Shown here: positions 49,301-58,344 of the stretch, piece after piece | Layout: each line of letters opens with the position of its first letter | Numbering within the stretch: position 1 is the stretch's first letter | DNA from: Membranipora membranacea | Taxonomy: Eukaryota > Bryozoa > Gymnolaemata > Cheilostomatida > Membraniporidae | DNA: 64,000 bases | Assembly (NCBI GenBank): GCA_914767715.1 | Contig: OU612070.1 | Coordinates: forward strand, 14,031,501 to 14,095,500 | Direction of reading: 5' to 3' | Program-made: the position numbers and the translations under genes | The notes under the pieces: generated by a model | The model's database searches: none | The model's input: only the letters and a program-made list of their open reading frames with translations | What the model was told of the DNA's origin: nothing

Positions 49301-51832
49301 TGATGGTCGATTCGACTCACCCGGACATTCGGCCAGATACTGCCACTATCTGTTCGTAGACTATGTAAGTAGAGCAGCCTTTGCTGGTCATGAGAGCATT
49401 GATTCCAACAAAGAATGAAGGCGATTACCAACAGTCAGCAGTGCTTGTTTGTACCAGGCTTATCGATATACTCTAACATCTTCACTGCACCTAAGAAAAG
49501 AAATAACAACCAAAACATTTATATTTTAAACTATTAATAATTCAATCTAACTTGTGTATGCAGGAAACAGGAAAAGTGTGTAAAAGTATAGTAACACAGA
49601 GCAGCACAGTTGGAAGCGCAACTGCCGCTGAGAAAGCCGGTTTCATCGAGGGCTTGGAGGAGATCACCTCCGCAGGTGTCGAAGTAGGCTGTGTTGCTAC
49701 TGATGGGCACACAGGTAAAATATACACTACACATGTGATTCATTTAATGGAAAAGGGATATATACATTGTTAGCTTATGAGTAGTAAATTGTGAAATTTT
49801 ATGGATTTTCAATGAAAAATTGGTTTGTAGATCCACACCGAACACAAAGCGACCCATATAATAACGATGATAATAATTTGCTATTATTTGTTCTTCATAG
49901 GAATAGGTGCCTACATGAGAACAGTCCATCCGGAGAAGAACCACCAACTAGATGTGTGGCATGTATGCAAGGGTTTCGTAAAGAAACTGATTGCTGGTGC
50001 CACAAATGAGGTAAGAACTTAGGTCAATATAAATTAATAACTTTCATGCATTTTCCTACTGGGAGAAAGGTCTTATATAGAAGCTGTCATAGCATATTTT
50101 GATGCAAGCTCATGCCAAGTGGAATCAAAATTCAGGTCGTGTCATGCCATGAGAATAGAGATAAATACAGATTTATTTCAGATATATATATTGTTGGTTT
50201 TGTAGAACAAGAAGAAACTCCTCCCCTGGATCAAACACATTACCAACCACATGTGGTATGCCGCTTCAAACTGTGGTGGAGACCCCGACCTGCTGGTTCA
50301 GATTTTTGACTCTTGCCGGTTTCATGTGGTGAACAAGCATGAGTTTGAGGGGTATGATACTATCAAACGGTGCCTACACGACCCCATGTCCAGGTAAGAG
50401 AAATGATTGACAGGACTGAATGCCGGAAAAATATCAGACATGATATATATTTTAAAGTTGTCCTCTCATGTTTTCCTTACCCAAAGAGAGGGCAACTTTG
50501 TGAACATCTGAATACAAATATTTATAGGGAGCATGAACTAAAGTAATCTGTTGGCTCTCAGATTGCTATTTCTGTCCACTTGTGACAAAAGTTTCACTTA
50601 CCTACCGATATCATTTGTAGAGATGAAATTCGTCAATGGGAGTGGCTCGAGAAGGGCAGCCCTGCCCACAATCTTCTAATTACGGAGCTGGAGAAACCTC
50701 ACTTCCGTAAATCTCTGGCTAAATTGTCAGAGTCAATCCACACTGGTCAGTCAGTTCACCACACAAGCTTCTCCGTATACATACAACTATTGCCAAAATT
50801 GATTTATAATATAACGGTAAAATTAATTGTGTGACAGGGCATTGGTCTAACCAACAACCACAATATACAGACAAATCTTATGGGATAGACATCACATTTA
50901 TTTCAATTGAGATCGTCCAAGTTTTATACACATTATGAATGGTCTAGAGGAATCTGGATAGCCTAATACTACTTCTAATCTTATATACTTACAGGGACGG
51001 TTGAGAACATCAATAGTTTGACAAATAAGTACGCTCCGAAGAGGCTGAACTTTGATATGCCCTCGTTCCAGGCTCGTGTCAGACTGGCAGTCATTGATCA
51101 TAACGAAAACACAGGTCGTCCGGTGCTCCTCGGTGAGTTACGCTTCATCATTTTGAAAGTGCTAAAAAATAAATGGGAATTACCGTTCGACTTAGATGCC
51201 CTTGACCATATGGACAAGATACCAATCACAGCTGGACGAGCATTGATCACAAAATCAGATTGGGGAATTAAAATGCCATCGTCTAATAAGTTGGTGAGAT
51301 GGTTTTTTCCTCCATCCACCGATGTTTAAATATTAAAGTCCATTTGTTTTGCTAAACAGATGATGACGGAGAGATGAAAGTTAAAAGAACTTGGAACAAG
51401 TTCTCCAAGGAGTGGCGCTGTGCCAGAGTGTACGAGAGGAAATCTCGTAACTTCGTCAAACTGCTGAGGTGTTAGACGCAGCTCAAGAACCAACGCAGAG
51501 AAAGCGTCCAGTAAGTAACTTAAAATTAATCATCCTCAGCAGAAAATCGCATGATATCCTGTGCAGTGTAATACTATATGCAAAAAAAAAACAATTTACT
51601 AGTGTGTTGCTTCAATGATAAATTCAATGGAATTACAATAATGCATCTGATCGATACTGGTAAGTAAACATCTTTCATCCAATTTAAAATACATCAACCA
51701 TATCAACATTAGGCTAGATCATCTTATGATTGCCATTTTGTCCAGGATACCCAAACAGTGAGGCCAACTCGAGTGATCCCACCAACTCATGAGCAGCTCA
51801 GGAAAGACTTCATCAGCCGAATAAAGAAGTAA
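43335..51832 (+). CDS. THAP zinc-finger + DDE transposase-like protein, 12 exons, frameshifted near the 3' end
   Basis: Exons: 43335-43589, 47917-48100, 48355-48655, 48883-49046, 49279-49364, 49564-49714, 49901-50010, 50206-50393, 50621-50745, 50995-51132, 51360-51510, 51746-51832. Phases agree if intron 3 is GC-AG. Residues 1-85 are a THAP finger: C5, C8, W31, C49-x2-H52 and the AVPSL box. Exon 3 has a four-Cys zinc site (CSLC, CIC). GDGRFDSPGHS and CVATDGHTG resemble the first two Asp of a DDE core; HQLDVWHVCK, a tryptophan-rich region and KYAPKR follow. I recall this architecture from fish and cnidarian multicopy proteins; the superfamily (Kolobok-like?) is a guess. Exon 11 lacks one base, giving TAG at 51473 and losing the last roughly 50 residues. 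It is either a mutated copy or a sequencing error. Intron 1 (4.3 kb) contains a SAP-domain fragment. Confidence 0.7.
44681..44875 (+). CDS. SAP-domain fragment inside intron 1 of the THAP gene
   Basis: A 64-codon frame with a plausible leader and ATG. Residues about 10-50 (WDAEAMKYYCRRSGFKCSG followed by TRKELCSRAY) fit a SAP DNA-binding helix-extension-helix. In other marine invertebrates such N-termini head SWIM/YqaJ-type multicopy proteins. Here the frame stops at a TAA after LRDQEI and no continuation is recognisable, so it is probably the 5' piece of a decayed mobile gene. Confidence 0.4.
   Translation: MEDLVSSDLISLNEVETWDAEAMKYYCRRSGFKCSGTRKELCSRAYTLYNAETSEVPGLRDQEI
44876..47916. other. 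Rest of THAP-gene intron 1
   Basis: No coding exon recognised. A perfect 12-bp inverted repeat, CATTCGCATGGC with GCCATGCGAATG, lies at about 47153-47197, and a small hairpin CTCGG/CCGAG follows at about 47231-47247. Short open frames (45352-45579, 46968-47213 minus) resemble nothing I know. Confidence 0.4.
48656..48882 (+). other. Probable GC-AG intron of the THAP gene
   Basis: The only donor that keeps the frame between exons 3 and 4 is ATGAG/GCAGGT at 48655/48656; the acceptor is TTACAG at 48877-48882. The nearby GT donors would shift the frame. GC-AG introns are a known minor class with donors like AG/GCAAGT. Confidence 0.5.
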
Positions 51833-52380
51833 GTAAAAGAGGCGGCCTCACGTGGCGACGACGGGTGCATGAGGGGTTAGACTCCCCCGTTGTCACTGAG
51901 GTGGCGAGCCAGCCGGGAGTAGGGGAGGGAGGGAAACCGCTGAGCAAACTGAAACCGGAAGGGGGGCCTTTAGCATCAGGCTTCACGTGCCGCCCTCTGT
52001 GAGTAAGCAATTAGCATTGATTCATTATGAGCAACAGCAATATAATTGGCAATAGTTATCAAAGCTTATGAAAAATGATACAGTAATGCTACTTGGTGAA
52101 ACTGATGGATGCTTTCGAAATTCAACGGCTATGAAATAGTAATGATACATTTGAGCTTGTTAGCAGTGTATTTATCATTAACTTACCGTGAACAGGGTAT
52201 AGTGTTATTACAACCAGTACACAGATCAGAGATCGTGAGAGAGACTACTGTAAGGATGTCCTGTCATATGAAGGCCTGCTGATGGCTGATCAAGGTATCA
52301 ACTGCATATATATATATGCACTGTACACTACAACACCAGTGCGTATGAGGTTGAACAAACTCTTTGGGTAAAGAGATGAT
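51833..52380. other. Intergenic stretch between two convergent genes
   Basis: No gene recognised. A possible plus-strand spliced segment (52218-52294, with AG and GT borders) is not needed to complete the THAP gene. The histone downstream element of the next gene overlaps its right end. Confidence 0.4.
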
Positions 52381-52396
52381 GGCCCTGAAAAGGGCC
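52360..52396 (-). terminator. Histone-type 3'-end signal: stem-loop plus downstream element
   Basis: On the minus strand, GGCCCTTTTCAGGGCC (52396-52381) is a six-base-pair stem with a TTTC loop. It matches the metazoan replication-dependent histone mRNA stem-loop at every consensus position. It is preceded by CCCAACAAC. Fifteen nucleotides after it comes AAAGAG (52365-52360), the core and normal spacing of the histone downstream element read by U7 snRNA. It starts 31 nt after the stop codon of the gene below, the usual distance in histone genes. No histone coding sequence is present. Confidence 0.8.
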
Positions 52397-52427
52397 GTTG
52401 TTGGGTTACATAGATAAATACAGTGAG

Positions 52428-52949
52428 TTAGTGCTGATGGAGGGCACAAAGGATCTCATCCACATCACCATTCCTTCCTGGTAAGAAGCCTGTGTACTCT
52501 CCTTTAGGATCTGGAAATCGGTGTCGAAGATGTTTGGTGACACAAACAGGGATTACCAACCGTCTATGCTTCCCCAGGTGACCATGAATGAAAGAGATAT
52601 AATTTCTATATCCATGGTACCTAAAGTGGTTGTTCTCCATGAGAGCAAAGTGCAGCATCTCAGGTTGTCTGTACCCATCATTTTTCTGGGCCTGTCTCCA
52701 TGCAAGCTTAATTGCAGTGTCAGAAATGGCTTCAGCCACAGAAGCCAGTTTTAAAACACATTGTTCCTGTGAGGCAGGTTCTACAAGTTTGATGTCCCTT
52801 GTACATTCCACAGGAAGAGAAGAACTAGCTGTAACACCAACTTCCTCTTCATCTTCCTCACTAGCTGTATCACTGAGATCAGGGTACTCAACATCACCAA
52901 TATCCCTTTTCCTTCTAGGCATGAAGGCATATGCTGATGGCTCTGCCAT
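52428..52949 (-). CDS. Intronless protein with a P2X7 'ballast'-like C-terminal domain
   Basis: A single exon of 173 residues. Residues 1-60 are charged, with an acidic run (TASEEDEEEVG) after a basic patch (PRRKRD). Residues about 100-156 contain FRYHGYRNYISFIHGHLGK, then LVIPVCVTKHLRHRFPD and GEYTGF. This closely follows the end of the vertebrate P2X7 cytoplasmic ballast domain (AYRxYxxW, ILPSCxxxxIRxxFPxxxGxYxGF). The upstream Cys cluster that binds zinc in P2X7 is not present. There is no membrane segment, so it is not a channel but a free-standing or partial ballast-like protein. An ETS-type site (CCGGAAGTG, 52967-52975) lies 18 bp upstream of the ATG, and a histone-type stem-loop follows the stop. 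It is convergent with the THAP/DDE gene. The function is unknown. Confidence 0.75.
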   Translation of the reverse strand: MAEPSAYAFMPRRKRDIGDVEYPDLSDTASEEDEEEVGVTASSSLPVECTRDIKLVEPASQEQCVLKLASVAEAISDTAIKLAWRQAQKNDGYRQPEMLHFALMENNHFRYHGYRNYISFIHGHLGKHRRLVIPVCVTKHLRHRFPDPKGEYTGFLPGRNGDVDEILCALHQH

Positions 52950-53411
52950 GGTAGCAAAAATAGCAGCCGGAAGTGATTGAGTACTCTTAAAAAAACTATA
53001 TTCATGAAATTTTTTATTTTTTTGGTTAGAAACACCAGATTTCTTGTATTTGTTGTTATTTTAATACATAAAGAGTTGAATAAGTAACAAAAATAATTCC
53101 CAAAACAATTTTCATGCATAAAATAAAAAAACAATTCCACCTTATTTTGTGAGATTGTAAACAAATCATAGCTTTTCAACTTAGTGCAGTTTATTACAGC
53201 CTTTGGGGTTTGAGGGCTGCTGACTGCCCTGGGGTGCACAACCAAGGCTAATATCTTGAATATTCAATGGTGAGTATGTTGCCTACCTGTGAAGGCAAAT
53301 TGCAAGTTGATTCATATTTAGTGATTTCAGTGTTGTGATCTACTTTAAAGACTACGATATGACTGTTTAGAATCATTGTTGATGTAATTTTATAGTGTGG
53401 GAGAATGTTAT
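52950..53411. other. 5' flank of the ballast-like gene
   Basis: Contains the ETS-like site at 52967-52975 and otherwise AT-rich DNA with no gene seen. Confidence 0.4.
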
Positions 53412-54070
53412 GGTCCCACACCTCTATTTATTTCCCCATTGCTTTACATGCAAACTATGTTGACTTGTCACCCCAATAGGCCTGCTTCAGGTTCTTTCAA
53501 TTCTTTAGCCATACCACTCAAAATGATGGTATACTTCTGCTCTTCCATATTGGTGACTATGGGTTGAAAATTCGTTGTCATAATTTTTCAGTGGCCCCAT
53601 ATGTAAGACCATTGCATTTATCACACATTTCCGGTCTAGTTTTCATTAGCCAAACCGTATGCATTGATCTTCCTAAAATGATTTTGCAAAAAGAAATTTC
53701 ATAATTTCATTCAATAAATTTCCATTGCAAATACACCTGAAAATATTAACAGGGTTCAATATCACTGATAGCAGTGCTTTTGAATTGGCTACAGCCTCAT
53801 TTGTCATCAGCATACTAATCATTTTATTTTGGAGGATGGGTGCAACAAGTTGACCTTCACCCAATTACAGGTGTATTACCTAATAGTGACCGGACTGACA
53901 GTAACGGGTATTCAAAGTTGGTCACACAAGACCTCTGTTGGTACGCTAGCATGGCGCGAAGTTCGGAGGCGATCCATCCATAGCGTGACTGGCCACGGCC
54001 ATTTGACCATAAGACCGTTGCCCTCAAAACTCACCTTGTCAGGCTTTGCTCCCTTATTGGTCTCTAAAAC
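53412..54070. repeat. 659-bp direct repeat, left copy
   Basis: Positions 53412-54070 recur at 55211-55869 (offset 1,799 bp), apparently without differences in the parts compared. The ends are GGTCCCACACC and CTCTAAAAC. It lacks TG...CA ends, so it is a segmental duplication rather than an obvious LTR. Its open frames are short and unrecognised. Confidence 0.85.
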
Positions 54071-54490
54071 GGTATCTTGCTTAGGTTGCAGCTTACAGAT
54101 ATACAATGTGCATGACCATCATCAGCAAAGTCTGCAGCGACGGCTCAGGTTGTCTACAGACATAAGACAGAAGAGATGTTAAGCTAAAGTGTGACGTATA
54201 CATGTCAGTTGGAAGTAACTTTTCCTTGTCAAGCGGGGAGATAACTTCAAATAATGACCCATTGACTGAAGATATAGCTGTTTATTGAGTAATGGGGTGG
54301 GGTTTTGACCTTCAAAAATGCATTCAAGGAGACACTCATTAATTCAACACACTTAAATCTAGTCAGAGTCTTATAAAGAAGAAGAGAGAAGAAGTCCGGA
54401 CTTGCCCGACAGGTGCAAATTCATGTGCTGTAAGCACCAGACGAAGTGTTTTATGAGGTTAAGAGATAGTATAGTCATATTGATTGAGGA

Positions 54491-54931
54491 TTGGGGTGTA
54501 ATATTGGGGTTTGGGGATGGCAGCCTGAGGTATGTGAGCCAAATTTGGGGTTTTGGGGTCAGCTTTTGGGGTTTAGGGGTCAGGTTCGGGGTCAATATTT
54601 GGGGTTTGCAGTTCGCAGTTTGGGGTTTGCAGCCTACACTTTGGGGTCCACGGCCTACTTTCTGGGGTTGAGGGGTCATAAACGAGGGTTTGGGGTTTAG
54701 ATGTCAGTTTTTGGGGTTTGGGGGTCACTTTTTGGGGTTTGAGGGTCAATATTTGGGGTTTGCAATTCGCACTTTGGGGTTTGCAGCTCACAGTTTGGGG
54801 TTTGCAGCATGAATGAAGTTTGGGGTTTGCAGCTCGCATTTTGGGGTTTGTAGCTTGAAGTTTTGGGTTAACAGCTGGCAGTTTTGGGTTTTTGGGATCA
54901 AAAGCGGATTCAGGGGTCAACAGTTGGGGTT
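54491..54931 (+). repeat. TTTTGGGG-rich minisatellite
   Basis: About 440 bp consist of irregular repeats of TTTGGGGTTT joined by short linkers such as GCAGCTC or GGGGTCA. On this strand it offers many four-G runs at close spacing. The apparent proteins on either strand (KPQ-rich on the minus) are repeat artefacts. Confidence 0.8.
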
Positions 54932-55210
54932 CAACACGACGACATGTTGCTCAACTAACCCAGCACTCTTTGCCAACACATATCTTCTTAGCACCAATAT
55001 GATTATGTTAACCTAGTTCATACAGAACAAGCCACCAGCCACCCCCCCCCCCCCCCCCCCACCCAACCCTACCTGTGCCCACCAGTGTCACTAACCTTTA
55101 AATGTTCCAAAACCTACCCTGCCAGGAAACTGAATAATTTTTTTCCTTTGAAGTTGCTATATTTACTGCAATCAGCTGATTGTGCAATTTGTCTGCTAGG
55201 GCTTCTATTA
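54932..55210. other. Unique DNA with a long C run
   Basis: A run of over 20 C at about 55041-55063. No gene seen. Confidence 0.5.
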
Positions 55211-55869
55211 GGTCCCACACCTCTATTTATTTCCCCATTGCTTTACATGCAAACTATGTTGACTTGTCACCCCAATAGGCCTGCTTCAGGTTCTTTCAAT
55301 TCTTTAGCCATACCACTCAAAATGATGGTATACTTCTGCTCTTCCATATTGGTGACTATGGGTTGAAAATTCGTTGTCATAATTTTTCAGTGGCCCCATA
55401 TGTAAGACCATTGCATTTATCACACATTTCCGGTCTAGTTTTCATTAGCCAAACCGTATGCATTGATCTTCCTAAAATGATTTTGCAAAAAGAAATTTCA
55501 TAATTTCATTCAATAAATTTCCATTGCAAATACACCTGAAAATATTAACAGGGTTCAATATCACTGATAGCAGTGCTTTTGAATTGGCTACAGCCTCATT
55601 TGTCATCAGCATACTAATCATTTTATTTTGGAGGATGGGTGCAACAAGTTGACCTTCACCCAATTACAGGTGTATTACCTAATAGTGACCGGACTGACAG
55701 TAACGGGTATTCAAAGTTGGTCACACAAGACCTCTGTTGGTACGCTAGCATGGCGCGAAGTTCGGAGGCGATCCATCCATAGCGTGACTGGCCACGGCCA
55801 TTTGACCATAAGACCGTTGCCCTCAAAACTCACCTTGTCAGGCTTTGCTCCCTTATTGGTCTCTAAAAC
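55211..55869. repeat. 659-bp direct repeat, right copy
   Basis: Second copy of 53412-54070. Immediately after it, about 35 bp (55867-55903) repeat an internal part of the same unit (55644-55680) before the foldback insertion. Confidence 0.85.
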
Positions 55870-55893
55870 AAGTTGACCTTCACCCAATTACAG

Positions 55894-55983
55894 GTGTATT
55901 ACCATAGATTTAAAAAACAGTTTTAAAAAATAGATTTAAAAAACAGATTTAAAAAACTGTTTTTTAAATCTATGTGTATTACC
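55894..55983. mobile_element. Small foldback insertion with 10-bp flanking duplication
   Basis: Perfect 22-bp arms (55903-55924 and 55953-55974) begin CATAGATTTAAAAAACAG. The hairpin is bounded by GTGTATTACC at 55894-55903 and 55974-55983. The uninterrupted version of the site occurs at about 53869 and 55667. Confidence 0.65.
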
Positions 55984-56249
55984 TATGTATTACAGTTTTG
56001 TTATTATTCTTTAGTAGTTTCACTTTGTAAAGTGAAAGTCTTTTATGTTACCTATTACTTGATCAGTATTTCATTATTGTAAAGGCTCTTTTTATTGGCC
56101 TATTTTAATCATTCGTCTGCTTCCTTTTTGTTAGTTGTATATTAGATGCTAAACAAAGAAGATGCTTTGTTTAATAGGTTAAGAATAAATAAACTTGTTA
56201 GCTTAGGGTTTTAAAGCTAGCACAAATAGAGTCCAATCCATGTACAGCT
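55984..56249 (+). repeat. LTR-like repeat, copy 2
   Basis: Same sequence family and orientation as 31148-31416; it lacks the first three bases (TGT) and abuts the foldback insertion. The right flank differs from copy 1, so no internal region is shared. Confidence 0.5.
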
Positions 56250-57230
56250 TATTAGCAATGAACTATAGTTCATGAGCTGTAGTTATTGTAATAATTTGTT
56301 TTCTGCAAGCTAAATTTAATTAGGTAAGCATCATCTAGCAGTAGTATTATTCCTAGATTTATAGCGATGTGAACATTTTGTAAGAAAAATCTGTTATTGT
56401 GCGTGGTTTCCTTCAAAAACAAATTAATGAGTTTAGATATACTAATTAAAATTGGTTAACAGCAAGTTGATAACATTATATCCAGAATGTTTTGTTTTTA
56501 TTAGCAAAGATGATTCAAGTGTGTGCAATCAATTTCTGTTTATACAGCTTAGCCAAAAGCCTCTTGATGTCTTCCTCTGCACTGCCTTGGTGGCAACCCG
56601 CAATATTGCGTTACAAAGGGATGTTTTATTCTGAATCAGACATGGGTGCGCCAGCTTGGGTCTTGTTGTGATTTCATCGGGGTGACTTTTGTCATGGGCA
56701 GATTTTGACAGCTTCAGTTTTTGTTGAGACAGCGGGCAATGTTGTTGCTAAACTTTATTACTCAATGCAAACCACTCGCAAAGACTAAGTTATACAGCGA
56801 TATACTTAGAAACAAGTAAAGAATAAGTTAAGATAAATAAAAGCTTGGTCAAGAGACTGTCAAGGTATGTTTTTACTGATTATTCTTATGTAATTTTTTC
56901 CTCATTTTCCTATTATTATTTAATATCAAACAGAATTACACATGAGAGAGATTTACATGACTACTCAGTTGAATAATGATTCATACAGATTTTAGAATAC
57001 TGTACTGGCAATTAAATCTTTTAATTTTAAAGTTGTATATCTATTTTCTTTATGTACTTATGAATGGTAACTTTTTAACATTCACAGGTTTCACGGGATC
57101 ATAGACAGAGAAATAAACGTGACAAATAACAGATATTATTTCTCTCCGATTCGCTTCCCCGTTGTGCCTAATATGCTCTTTACGACCAAGACACTAATCT
57201 AAAGTTCATTGGGAACTTTATAGTTATATA
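56250..57230. other. Unassigned AT-rich DNA
   Basis: No gene or clear repeat recognised. Confidence 0.4.
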
Positions 57231-58305
57231 TATATACTTTTATTGTCAGCAACAATTCATTATTTCAAATGTTTTTCATGATGTGACATAAATGGCAAAA
57301 AAGAAAGATAATACAAACAAAGATTCAACAAAAAATAAGACTATGCCAATAAACTGAAAAGATGTTGCATTAGCCTTTTCTCAAACATATTCGAAGTAAG
57401 AGTGCTTCTCAATGAAGAGGGTAAAATATTAAAGTTTGTTGCTATTTTGTGGTTTAAGTTGTCTAATGGAGGTTTAAGTAAGTGTGTATCTCTTCTTGGA
57501 AATCGGTGTGGTAACAAAAAAATCAGAGATGTATGCAGGTGATAAGTTATTCAGAGCCTTAAATCCCGTAATGCAAGTAAAATAATTGCTCAGTATTGGA
57601 TGGGGTAAAATTTTAAGTGATGTACATAGGCCATTAGTGGGTGACAAATAAAAAGGTATATGCTGAACATTGGCCACAATTCTCAAGGCTCTTTTTTGCT
57701 GAGTGAAAATAGGGTTTGTGATATTTGATGCACATAAGTTGTAATATATATGGATACCATAAATGAGATAACAGTGAATAAATTGAAAATAAAATTGTTT
57801 AGCAGAATGCATGGTCAAGTAGGGTCTGCATAGCTTAAGTAAGTTTGTATTTTTTGACACCTTATCCAAAACAGTCTCACAATGGCCATTCAATGAAAAT
57901 GAGTCAGATATCTTAAAGCCAAGAAGTTCAGTTTCATGCCTTTGAAATATTTGGTTATTGTCAATTTTTAAATTTAATGATGAACCCTCCCAAAAAGAAC
58001 TTAAAAAGTGTGATTTTTTATAATTTATTGTCATGTGATTATTTTTGCACCACTTGTTGATTGAAACCAAATCTCGATTACAAATTTGAACTAAGGTAGA
58101 GAGAACAGAATGGCTTGCTACAAAAACAGTTTCATCAGCATATGCATAAGAGTTCGAGGAGAGAGGTAGATTTAGTAGGTCATTTATATAAATCTGAAAT
58201 AAAGTTGGTGCCAGTATTGAACCTTGCGGAACCCCAATATTGATGTCAAGTATTGATGACACTGCACCCTCAAAATGAACATACTGAGACCTGTCCTGTA
58301 GGGAG
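57231..58305 (-). mobile_element. 5'-truncated LINE with reverse-transcriptase relic
   Basis: The minus-strand frame continues upstream of the first Met (58262), reading DRSQYVHFEG before GVPQGSILAPTLFQIYINDL, so the truncation point is near 58305. That is just at the edge of the duplicated 3' flank of sulfotransferase copy B. It has RT motifs 4-5; the catalytic box reads YADE instead of YADD, which would weaken or abolish polymerase activity. After the fingers-palm it continues through thumb-like sequence to a stop at 57474 and a 3' tail with GCTGACAATAAAAG and TA repeats at about 57231. It belongs to the APE-type LINE groups (Jockey/CR1-like); the clade is uncertain. Confidence 0.8.
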
Positions 58306-58344
58306 AAATCTAATCTACATAAACTATGCTTTGTCGAGATCCAT

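Noticed and set aside
52218-52294. Thirteenth exon of the THAP/DDE gene
   Set aside because: An in-frame TAA at 51830-51832 directly follows the family's usual C-terminal end, so no further exon is needed.
54371-54920. KPQ-rich repeat proteins read from both strands of the TTTTGGGG block
   Set aside because: Any frame through a repeat lacking stop words stays open; there is no start context or homology.
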